Of a DNA stretch of 54,762 nucleotides, positions 24,909-32,278 are shown one piece after another (within the stretch, counting starts at the first letter, position 1; every line of letters starts with the position of its first letter). The notes beneath the pieces are model-generated. The model saw nothing but the letters and a program-made list of their open reading frames with translations, was not told the origin of the DNA and made no database searches. Origin of the DNA: Myxococcota bacterium (lineage in GTDB: Bacteria; Myxococcota_C; UBA6777); assembly GCA_023150835.1 (NCBI GenBank), contig JAKLKB010000063.1, positions 1-54,762 of the forward strand, in the 5' to 3' direction. Position numbers and translations under genes: made by a program.

Positions 24909-26285
24909 TCAGGGTTCCGCAGCAGGCACGGACTTTTCGGGCGGAGCGTCTTCTGCGCAACGAAACCCCACAGAAAGGCTTTGCGTCTCCGAGGGGGCGG
25001 GCTGGCGAGCAGTCACACGAAGATCCCACGGAGGACTCGACCACGCCCCACCACGTATCACACGCATCAGACACGACTGTACTTGGTGCAAAGGATTTTT
25101 CTCGGGAGCGACGCGAAAATAAGAAGCGTGATAGCAATCCGCAACCCACTCCCGCAGATTCCCCGCCAGATCAAAGATCCCGTAAATCGAGCGATCTTGT
25201 GGATAACGGCCCACCATCGCCTCAAAAAGCGCCCCATCCCCCGCAAACGGCCCCGAGGTTTGGCGCTCAGGAAAGAAGACGCCGTGGTTGGCTGCCCCCT
25301 GCTTCCATTGCTCTCCCCACACAAACAGCCTTCCATCCGCACCACGCGCAGCCATCTCCCACTCTGCTTCGCTTGGCAAACGCCCCCCCGCCCAACGGCA
25401 ATACGCCGCCGATTGCGACCACGACACTCCCAACACGGGAAGCTCCGACGCCTCGCGCAGATAACGTGGGGCCGAACAAGCCCCCACCACCACGCAGCGC
25501 TTGTAGCGCGCTTGGGTCACTTCCACCTGATCCATCCAAAAACCACCTGCTTCGATCCAGCGTTCGGGTTGTTCGTCGCTCCACCACGAGACACGACAAT
25601 CCTTTCGAGATCGCTGACACAGCGATTGGACTTGTTTGATCTTTTGCTCCGACAAGCCGCGCAAAAACCCACCGCGTGGGATCCAACGCCGAGTCCCCCC
25701 ATCGACCGCCGTCTTGGAAGCTCCGCCGAGCGGGATGCTCCAACGCTGGAGTTGTTTTGTCGCAGCACGTATCGCGATATCCTGTTCAACGGCCACCAGC
25801 GCAGGAAAAGATAGTCGAAGCCGATACATCCGAGGTTTGAGCATCGTCTGGATCGGCGTCGTGCCGATATCGCGCTGATTCAACAGAACACGCGCCCCCG
25901 AAGGCAACGAATCGATCAAGACCGCAACAGGCAACGGCTCCAAAAAAAGGCGAACCATGGTTGCATCTTCGGCATGAACACGCACAGACTTCACGATCCC
26001 CTCGTACCCTTCGGCTGTTGCGTGGATATCGTATCGACCCGGCCTCAAGGCCATGCCGCCTTTTTCCCATGCCCACACCTTCCCGCCCACCCGCACCTGT
26101 GCTTGTGCAGGTTCAACCCGCGCCATCACATACCCCGCGATCGGCTTCTCAGGAGCGCGTTGTGCCACCCACCCTGCGGTCTCTTTGCTTTGCCCCCACA
26201 CCAACCAAAGCAACAGGCCCCACGCCCCCAAAAACGTCAGCCAGACCATTTCCTGCAAAAAGGCGGAGGATGGTCTTGTACTCAT
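24909..26285 (-). CDS. Membrane-anchored PEGA and FGE-fold (formylglycine-generating-enzyme-like) protein
   Basis: A 458-residue protein. One N-terminal membrane helix (about 12-32) is followed by two PEGA-like beta units (about 45-165; the second has IDSLPSGARVLLNQRDIG). The C-terminal 230 residues form an FGE/sulfatase-modifying-factor fold: GGFWMDQVEVTQARYKRCV, PVLGVSWSQSAAYCRW, GGRLPSEAEWEMAARG, FDLAGNLREWVADCY and the terminal GFRCAED. In true FGE the active-site Cys pair lies between the RGG motif and the final GFRC. Here that stretch is RVIRGGAWSSPPWDLRVTAR, without cysteine, so oxidase activity is unlikely and a binding role is favoured. Its ATG overlaps the stop of the Ser/Thr kinase gene (ATGA), so the two are coupled. 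Confidence 0.9.
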   Translation of the reverse strand: MSTRPSSAFLQEMVWLTFLGAWGLLLWLVWGQSKETAGWVAQRAPEKPIAGYVMARVEPAQAQVRVGGKVWAWEKGGMALRPGRYDIHATAEGYEGIVKSVRVHAEDATMVRLFLEPLPVAVLIDSLPSGARVLLNQRDIGTTPIQTMLKPRMYRLRLSFPALVAVEQDIAIRAATKQLQRWSIPLGGASKTAVDGGTRRWIPRGGFLRGLSEQKIKQVQSLCQRSRKDCRVSWWSDEQPERWIEAGGFWMDQVEVTQARYKRCVVVGACSAPRYLREASELPVLGVSWSQSAAYCRWAGGRLPSEAEWEMAARGADGRLFVWGEQWKQGAANHGVFFPERQTSGPFAGDGALFEAMVGRYPQDRSIYGIFDLAGNLREWVADCYHASYFRVAPEKNPLHQVQSCLMRVIRGGAWSSPPWDLRVTARQPAPSETQSLSVGFRCAEDAPPEKSVPAAEP

Positions 26286-28168
26286 TGCAAAACAAGAAAG
26301 ACGATCAAGAGGCCGACCCCAAAGATCAGCCCGCCCAACATGATCCACAACCAAAGCCGATTTTTGGGGCGCTGTGGATAAGCCGCGATCACGGTGCGTT
26401 GCGTTGCGACGTGTTCTTGCTCTGGCTCTTGGTAAGGCCGTTGAGACGGCGCGGATGAAGAGCGCCGATCCGTAAAGTTCTGTATCGGTGGGCGTGAGCG
26501 CGAAAGATCGGCGGTGGGTTCTGCACCAAAAGACGTCAGCGCCGAAGCGGGGATGCCTTGTTGCGGTTGCAAAGCCTCGGCTCCGCCCACAGCGAGGACT
26601 ACGGTGGCCTCGTGTGTCTGGCCGATTCCTTCGGTATCCAGCACAACGGTGGCTTCGCTTGTTGCCATCGGCGCTCCCCCACTCCCCCCGAGAGACGGGC
26701 GATAAGAAGGCTCCATCTGTGCAAAAGGGCTTCCCCCGCCAAACGAAGAGGACGGATGCGTCGAAGCGGGCGGAGTATACGGTGGGGATGGCGGATAGGA
26801 TGGGGATGGCGGATGCAAGGAAGAGGGAGCAAAAGACGGAGAGGGAGCGGTCGCATAGCCCATCCCATACGGCGAAGAGGCAGGGGGTTGAGGGCTTGGC
26901 GATGCAGCAGGAGAGCGTTGTGCGGGTGCGCCCGTAGCGCCCATCTGTCCCATCGCTCGGCTATCGAAGGTGTGCGAAGCCGAAGCGCTACGGCTATCGA
27001 AGGTATGCCCTGAGCCACCCAGCGAAGCATTGGCCGCAGGTCCCAAGGCTTGGCGGATACGTTGCATCTCAGGATCGTTTTCGTCGCTGCTATCGGGAGG
27101 TTGGGCGCTGATCGTATGGCTTGGCGCTCGTCCCATCTGCGCGCTTGCGGGTGTCGAGGCCCCTCGCGCAGCAGGCGGAGTCGCCATCGTTGTGTTGCCT
27201 GTGTAAGCATCGCTGTGGCTGGAACCCGCCCCTGCTTGCCCAAAGATCCGCGCAAGATAACCCGCCAGATCGGACTCTGTCACCGCGATCCCCTGTTGGA
27301 TCAGGTGGGCTTCGAGGGCGCGTTGCATCTCTTGGGCGTTTTGAAAACGATCCGCCTTTTTCTGCGCGAGGGAACGCTTGACACATTCGACGATATCAGA
27401 CGGACAATCTTTGCGTTTCGCGACCACATCGGGCATCGGCTCATTGAGTGCTTCGTAGAAGATCTCTAACAGATTGCTTCCACGAAAACGAGGCTCCAAG
27501 GTCAACAACTCATACATGACCAAGCCGAGCGAAAACACATCGGATCGGGCATCCAGCTCTTCCGAAGAAAGCTGTTCGGGCGACATATACTGCAACTTTC
27601 CAACGATCACGCCCGTTCGTGTGCGCGAGCTTTTTTCACGCGCTTTGACCACGCCAAAGTCGATGATCTTGATCACGCCGCTCGACGCCACCACAAGGTT
27701 TTGAGGCGAGATATCCCGATGAACCAGTTCTAACAATTGACCGCGATCATCGCGTACGGTGTGGATGATCTGCAACCCCTTCAAAGCGTCGGCCATCAAG
27801 CGGCAGATCAGCGCGATGGGGATGTTGCTGTGTTTCTTTTTGCACTGCTCGATCAAGGCTTCGAGATCGTGGCCTTGGATGTATTCCATCACCAGATAAA
27901 AGATGCCGTCTTGTTCGCCAAAGTCGTAGATCTCGACCACGTTGGGGTGGCGGATCTTCGAGGCAAATTGGGCTTCATCAAAGAAGCGCGAACGGGCTTC
28001 GTGTTGCTCGTTGAGATCGGGATGGATCATCTTGACGATCACCGTTTTGGAGAAGCCGTGCATCCCGCGCTGCTGTGCAAGCCATACCTCGGCCATCCCG
28101 GTGCGCTTGAGGCGATCGCGCAACACATAACGCCCATCTGATAACTCTGTTCCGACTTGCATCCGCAT
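26282..28168 (-). CDS. Membrane-anchored Ser/Thr protein kinase (Pkn type)
   Basis: A 628-residue kinase. The catalytic domain (about 12-285) has Lys46 (VIVK), HRDISPQN with Asp152, DFG at 170-172 and the GKLQYMSPEQL activation segment. The glycine loop LKRTGMAEVW lacks the first two glycines. A long Ala/Pro/Ser/Gly-rich linker (about 310-600) includes repeated SHTFDSR and YPPSPPYTPP-type sequence. The protein ends in a single membrane helix (about 603-626, LWIMLGGLIFGVGLLIVFLV) with almost nothing outside, so any signal must come through the partner protein or the linker. The coupled FGE-fold protein, itself mostly extracytoplasmic, is a natural partner. The start at 28168 gives the compact kinase N-terminus; the frame is open 43 codons further. 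Confidence 0.93.
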   Translation of the reverse strand: MRMQVGTELSDGRYVLRDRLKRTGMAEVWLAQQRGMHGFSKTVIVKMIHPDLNEQHEARSRFFDEAQFASKIRHPNVVEIYDFGEQDGIFYLVMEYIQGHDLEALIEQCKKKHSNIPIALICRLMADALKGLQIIHTVRDDRGQLLELVHRDISPQNLVVASSGVIKIIDFGVVKAREKSSRTRTGVIVGKLQYMSPEQLSSEELDARSDVFSLGLVMYELLTLEPRFRGSNLLEIFYEALNEPMPDVVAKRKDCPSDIVECVKRSLAQKKADRFQNAQEMQRALEAHLIQQGIAVTESDLAGYLARIFGQAGAGSSHSDAYTGNTTMATPPAARGASTPASAQMGRAPSHTISAQPPDSSDENDPEMQRIRQALGPAANASLGGSGHTFDSRSASASHTFDSRAMGQMGATGAPAQRSPAASPSPQPPASSPYGMGYATAPSPSFAPSSLHPPSPSYPPSPPYTPPASTHPSSSFGGGSPFAQMEPSYRPSLGGSGGAPMATSEATVVLDTEGIGQTHEATVVLAVGGAEALQPQQGIPASALTSFGAEPTADLSRSRPPIQNFTDRRSSSAPSQRPYQEPEQEHVATQRTVIAAYPQRPKNRLWLWIMLGGLIFGVGLLIVFLVLQ

Positions 28169-28303
28169 GATCCCGACCTCGTCTCGTCTTTCCTTTTTGC
28201 CGACGTTCTCTTGCCTCACGTTGCTTCGGTTGGCGCGTAGGGGACAGCGCCCACACAAAACCAACCCAACAAACCACTCTTCTCGGTATTTGCTCAAGCA
28301 GGC

Positions 28304-30163
28304 TTAATGTACTTTGCGCATCAACGCAAGGAGATCCGTGGGCGACACAAAGCCGATGATCAGCGGCTTTGAAAGAAGCTGCCCATTGCTATCGACAAAA
28401 CGCACCCACGGCAAGCCGCTAATGCCGTATTTTTTCTCCAGACGTTCACTTTCGGCGTGGCTTGCGGTCTGCTCCAATTTCAACATCACAAAACGCCGAC
28501 TTTCTTTGACCACCTCGACTTGCGCGAAGCTGATCTTTTCGAGGCGTTTGCATGCCTCACACCATTCTGCCCAAAAATCAAGGATTATCGGTCGTTTTAG
28601 ACGTTTTGCACAGGCGATCCCTTGGGGTTCAGATGTGAGCCAAAAAGGCTTGTGCTGTGGATAATCGGGCGGAGGAAGACAAGCCGCCAGCGCAGGATCG
28701 GTCGGCGCATTGGAAGTCTGCGCGGCGCGGGTCACGGGCAACGAAGAGGCGGATCGAGCCGGGCCTGTCAACGAAGAGGCGTCCGTTGCAACGACGTTCG
28801 TCGAAGCCATCTTACTCGGGGTCGGTGGTATGGGCAAAAAATAGCCCTTGTGTAACCAGATCTGCACAAACAACACGCTGCCCACAAGCAAGTTCAAGAC
28901 GCCAAACACCTGCTTGCTGCGCACCCACCATCCGTCTTCTTCATGGTACGGGCGCAACGCCCCCGCAAAGATCCCCACACAGATCAAGACTCCACCCAAG
29001 ATCAACGAATACAGCGCAGGGTCCGAAGAAAAAAGCCCTCGACCATACAAAAACGCAGCCCCCAAAAACACCACACCAAACACCTTTTTGACTTCGGTCA
29101 TCCACGTCCCGCTGCGCGGAAGCGCCGCAACAAAGCCCGTCCCCAATAACAGAAAAGGCACCCCGATCCCAAAAGCCATCACCGTCGGCAAGACGACCCC
29201 CCAAAACACGCTGCCCGTCTGCGCAACAAACGCCAACAGGCCGATCATCGCAGGGCCAGAACACGGCGTAGACAGCACGATCCCGATCATGCCCAACACA
29301 AAAACCCCGAGATATCCGCGCCCTTGGATCATCGACAACCGCGTCTGTATCCCCGTAGGAAGGGCCAGATCAAACATCCCAAACATACTCAACGCCATCA
29401 ACAAAAACAGCAGCGTCAAAAACACCACAAAGAAGGTGCTTTGCATCAACGCCCCCATCATAAACGGCTGCTTGCCGATCAGGGCGACCACAGCCCCCAA
29501 GATCGCCGCAGGAAGGGCCATTCCGAGGACGTACATCAGCGAAAGCAAAAAGGCATGACCGCGTTCTCCTTCTTTCTTCGCGCTGCTCGCCCCGATCACG
29601 GCGATGGTGATCGGGATCATCGGATACACGCAGGGCGTCAAACTAATCAAAAATCCCGCACCAAAGATCAACAACAACGCCAACAGTGGGCCTTTGTTCC
29701 AAAATTCATCCCGAAATTGCTGCGCGATCATGCCCGTCACTTCGTTCTTTTTGTCTGCTGCGTCGGAAACGCTTGGGGCTTTTTTCACAACACCCGTCCG
29801 CACTCCCGAAACCGCCCGAGGCAAGGGCTTTTCGGACGTAACGATCCCTTTCCTCGGTGTGTTTGTCGAAGGGCGTCCACCGTCCTGCTGTTTTGTCGCT
29901 GTTGGCCGTCCGTCGGCCTGCTGTTTTGTCGCTGTTGGCGTCTCTTGGGTTGGAGCTTTTGTCGCCTCTTGCGCTGGTTTTTTTACGACCTCTTGTGCGA
30001 GGGGTTTTGCCGCCTGCGTGGTTGGAGCGCCCACCGCAGGTCGCAACGGAGCAACAGGCCGAGAAGAAGGCGGGTCTGCAAAGACCCACGCCCCGCTCCC
30101 GATCCTCCACAGAGCGATCATCCCAAGCACACCAAACGCCACTCCTCGCATCAGGCTTTTCAT
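28304..30163 (-). CDS. dsbD: DsbD-like thiol:disulfide interchange protein
   Basis: A 619-residue inner-membrane reductant conductor. A signal or first helix is followed by a low-complexity Pro/Thr/Lys/Gln stretch (about 30-130, including repeated ATKQQ-GGRP units) where the classical alpha domain would be. Eight membrane helices follow (about 150-440) with the paired cysteines in SLTPCVYPMIPI and STPCSGPAMIG. The C-terminal thioredoxin domain (about 500-619) has FWAEWCEACK and a cis-Pro in SGLPWVRF. DsbD moves electrons from cytoplasmic thioredoxin to periplasmic targets. The missing alpha domain implies that the C-terminal domain hands over directly, or that another protein such as the thioredoxin-lipoprotein at 22.2-24.8 kb accepts electrons. 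AAGGAG lies 11 bases before the ATG. Confidence 0.92.
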   Translation of the reverse strand: MKSLMRGVAFGVLGMIALWRIGSGAWVFADPPSSRPVAPLRPAVGAPTTQAAKPLAQEVVKKPAQEATKAPTQETPTATKQQADGRPTATKQQDGGRPSTNTPRKGIVTSEKPLPRAVSGVRTGVVKKAPSVSDAADKKNEVTGMIAQQFRDEFWNKGPLLALLLIFGAGFLISLTPCVYPMIPITIAVIGASSAKKEGERGHAFLLSLMYVLGMALPAAILGAVVALIGKQPFMMGALMQSTFFVVFLTLLFLLMALSMFGMFDLALPTGIQTRLSMIQGRGYLGVFVLGMIGIVLSTPCSGPAMIGLLAFVAQTGSVFWGVVLPTVMAFGIGVPFLLLGTGFVAALPRSGTWMTEVKKVFGVVFLGAAFLYGRGLFSSDPALYSLILGGVLICVGIFAGALRPYHEEDGWWVRSKQVFGVLNLLVGSVLFVQIWLHKGYFLPIPPTPSKMASTNVVATDASSLTGPARSASSLPVTRAAQTSNAPTDPALAACLPPPDYPQHKPFWLTSEPQGIACAKRLKRPIILDFWAEWCEACKRLEKISFAQVEVVKESRRFVMLKLEQTASHAESERLEKKYGISGLPWVRFVDSNGQLLSKPLIIGFVSPTDLLALMRKVH

Positions 30164-30416
30164 CGAAAAAATGCTCCTTCTTGTGTTCTTGTTGCGTCTT
30201 TGTCGTCTTGTCCCCCACAACGCTCAAAACCATTTCGACGCCGTTTTATGCCCCTTCAAAGCTGGGGCAAAAAACCCCGTGTTCGCGCAACTCCAAGCGG
30301 AGCGGCTGTGGGTCTGAAAAACACCTGTTTGCTCGGCCAATACGGAGTCAAGGGGGCAAGACCCCTTGTGGGGGCCCCACAACACCATTCAACCGCGTAA
30401 GTTGTATGCCCCTCGG

Positions 30417-31580
30417 CTACAGCCGATCTCCCGCAGCATCCATCGAAAGCAAGCGAGTGGGCGTGCGAGCAGGAGGGAAACAAACAGTGCTTCGTTTGTT
30501 TGCGTGACAAGAGGCCACCGCAGCATCGGCGCGTGGCGGTTTTTTGGATGCGAGCCGTAGCTTTTGAGATCGCAGTTGCTTTTGCGATCGCGGATGCAAG
30601 GTCATCGGCGCATAACGATCATCGCGGGAAGTTCGGCTTACTCCGCTGCGAGACTTTAAGATCCCAGAATACATCAAGCCCGCCACCGCAAGCGCTGCTC
30701 CACCCGCGATCAACAAAGAAAAGGCGGTGGTTCGGTTGGACTGTGCGTTGAGATGTTCGCTGTAAGCGTCCACCTGCGTTCGCTTGCGATCGTTGGCGGC
30801 ATCCAAACTCCCTTGGGACAAACCAAAGAAGACTCCGCCTGCGATCCCACAAGCCGCTGCGATCGCCAACGGAACCCAAGGGATCGGGCGCGGCGTCTTT
30901 GTTTTTTTGGCGGGTTGGGTTGTGGCGGTCATTTTGTTCTGTGTCGTTGGTTGCGAAACAGGCGGTGGCAAGGCCCGATTTGGTGGAGCGTCTGGACTCC
31001 CTTCGGGAGGCGTTTTCAGCGCGTGTTGTGACGCTCCCGCCCCGAACGTTGGGGACGACGTAGGCTCTTGCGATCTGTCTCGGAGATGTGGGGGGTTGGG
31101 CGATGTCGTGGGCGCGGAGGTCGGTGCAGTGCGCACAGAAGGTAAGTCTGTTGCTCCTCTCCTTGCTGCGGGGATATCGCGTGCGGGATCGGGCTGTCTT
31201 GCGGTGGGAGGTGCGCGTAGGGTGGGAGGCAACAAGACGCCGCGCACCAACGGCGGTGGTGTTGGGCCAAGTGTCGGCGGAGAAGGAGTGGTCTGCGCGA
31301 TCAACTCAACGTCCAAAAAGACAGGCTTTCCCGACTCGGCACGCAAACTACGGGCCTCTTCATAAAATCCCGCTCGCTGGATCACCAAGCGATACACCCC
31401 CGCTGCGATCTTTCCCACAAAGGGCGTTTTCCCTTCCAACACGCGCTTGCCTTGCCCATCCAAAAGCTGAAACGACGCTCCTTCGGGCTTTGTCCCCAAT
31501 GCCAACGGAACATCCGCCCTCGCCCGCGCCTCCCAAACTCCGCCACAAAACACAAGCATGATCCAAAAAGCCCATCGCAC
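30417..31580 (-). CDS. PEGA-domain membrane protein
   Basis: A 387-residue exported protein. A GTG start at 31580 is chosen because AGGAGA lies seven bases upstream and a clear signal peptide follows (VRWAFWIMLVFCGGVWEARA). Residues about 25-95 form a PEGA-type beta unit (LGTKPEGASFQLLDGQGKRV, FVGKIAAGVYRLVIQRAGFY). A Pro/Thr-rich linker of 150 residues leads to two membrane segments (about 255-275 and 305-325) and a basic tail. PEGA domains are thought to bind surface polymers or act as extracytoplasmic modules. The frame is open another 68 codons upstream, and that extension resembles the one upstream of the small lipoprotein at 48.7-48.9 kb (see the repeat entries). Confidence 0.75.
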   Translation of the reverse strand: MRWAFWIMLVFCGGVWEARARADVPLALGTKPEGASFQLLDGQGKRVLEGKTPFVGKIAAGVYRLVIQRAGFYEEARSLRAESGKPVFLDVELIAQTTPSPPTLGPTPPPLVRGVLLPPTLRAPPTARQPDPARDIPAARRGATDLPSVRTAPTSAPTTSPNPPHLRDRSQEPTSSPTFGAGASQHALKTPPEGSPDAPPNRALPPPVSQPTTQNKMTATTQPAKKTKTPRPIPWVPLAIAAACGIAGGVFFGLSQGSLDAANDRKRTQVDAYSEHLNAQSNRTTAFSLLIAGGAALAVAGLMYSGILKSRSGVSRTSRDDRYAPMTLHPRSQKQLRSQKLRLASKKPPRADAAVASCHANKRSTVCFPPARTPTRLLSMDAAGDRL

Positions 31581-31770
31581 CGTATCTTTCTCCTGATAGA
31601 AACGACGCCTCTCGATCGATGTGCGGGGCTTTGCCCCACACCCCGCCATAGAGCGCGACTCCCTTGACCCCGTTTTGGCGAAGTGATCATCCTTTTTCAA
31701 ACAAACGGCTCTGTCGCTTGATGTCACACAAACACGGGGTTTTTTGGCCACTGCGTCACTCCTCCCCTGA
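31581..31770 (-). repeat. Leader repeat, copy 1 (ungapped match to 48921-49110)
   Basis: It aligns without gaps to 48921-49110, best over 31640-31770 at roughly 70 percent by eye, with CTGTCGCTTG and TTTTGGCCA blocks shared. It lies just upstream of the PEGA gene in the same orientation and reading frame as the second copy has to its lipoprotein gene. This copy holds a GGGGC-TTT-GCCCC hairpin. Confidence 0.7.
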
Positions 31771-31776
31771 CTTCTT

Positions 31777-32184
31777 TCACACATCGCTCGCCCCCTCTGG
31801 TGTGGTTTCTTTCACGCGCTCCGTTTCAGGTGCCGCTTCTGCTGCATCCGTAGGCTCGGCAGTTTCGGGCTTTGGTTCGTTTCCTTCGGTCGGTTCGGTC
31901 ATTTCGGGCTTTGGTTCGTTTCCTTCGGTCGGTTCGGTCATTTCGGGCTTTGGTTCACTTCCTTCGGTCGGCTCGCCTGCGTCGGAGCCTTCTCCTGCGT
32001 TGGGAGTTTCTTCGCTAGGCACCGAGAGTTCGCAGACATTCGCCACACAGGCGTACCCTTGCAAACAATCTGCGTTGCTGGAGCAACGGTAGCCACGCGG
32101 ATCGAACGGTGGAACATCGCACGCAAGAGAAAGCAAGCCCCACCCCAACAAAACAAACATCACCCACAACCCTGTTTTCCACAT
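31777..32184 (-). CDS. Small lipoprotein with Cys knot-like motif and acidic repeats
   Basis: A 135-residue predicted lipoprotein (lipobox LLSLAC, Cys22). After the lipid anchor comes a short Cys motif (YRCSSNADCLQGYACVANVC) of the CxxxxDCxxxxxCxxxxC kind that recurs in the neighbouring MopE-like protein and in the lipoprotein at 48.7 kb. The remainder is an acidic spacer of three 13-residue repeats (EPTEGNEPKPEMT) coded by a 39-bp DNA repeat, plus a tail. Position 32184 is taken as the start because the signal peptide begins there; the ribosome site is weak. It follows the MopE-like gene by 94 bases and is probably co-transcribed. Function unknown. Confidence 0.75.
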   Translation of the reverse strand: MWKTGLWVMFVLLGWGLLSLACDVPPFDPRGYRCSSNADCLQGYACVANVCELSVPSEETPNAGEGSDAGEPTEGSEPKPEMTEPTEGNEPKPEMTEPTEGNEPKPETAEPTDAAEAAPETERVKETTPEGASDV

Positions 32185-32278
32185 CAACGCGCTGCCGTCT
32201 TTCTTTTCGTTGGCACTCGCGCCACATCCGTTTGTTCGCACCAAGCGAGCCAACGCAGAACCACCACCCAACAAAAGA

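Noticed and set aside
24909-26285. Active formylglycine-generating enzyme
   Set aside because: The fold is there, but the Cys pair expected after the RGG motif is absent and no sulfatase gene is nearby.
30240-30380. Terminator between the PEGA gene and the DsbD-like gene
   Set aside because: GC-rich hairpins (GCCCC/GGGGC and AAGGGG/CCCCTT) are present, but none is followed by a T run on the minus strand.
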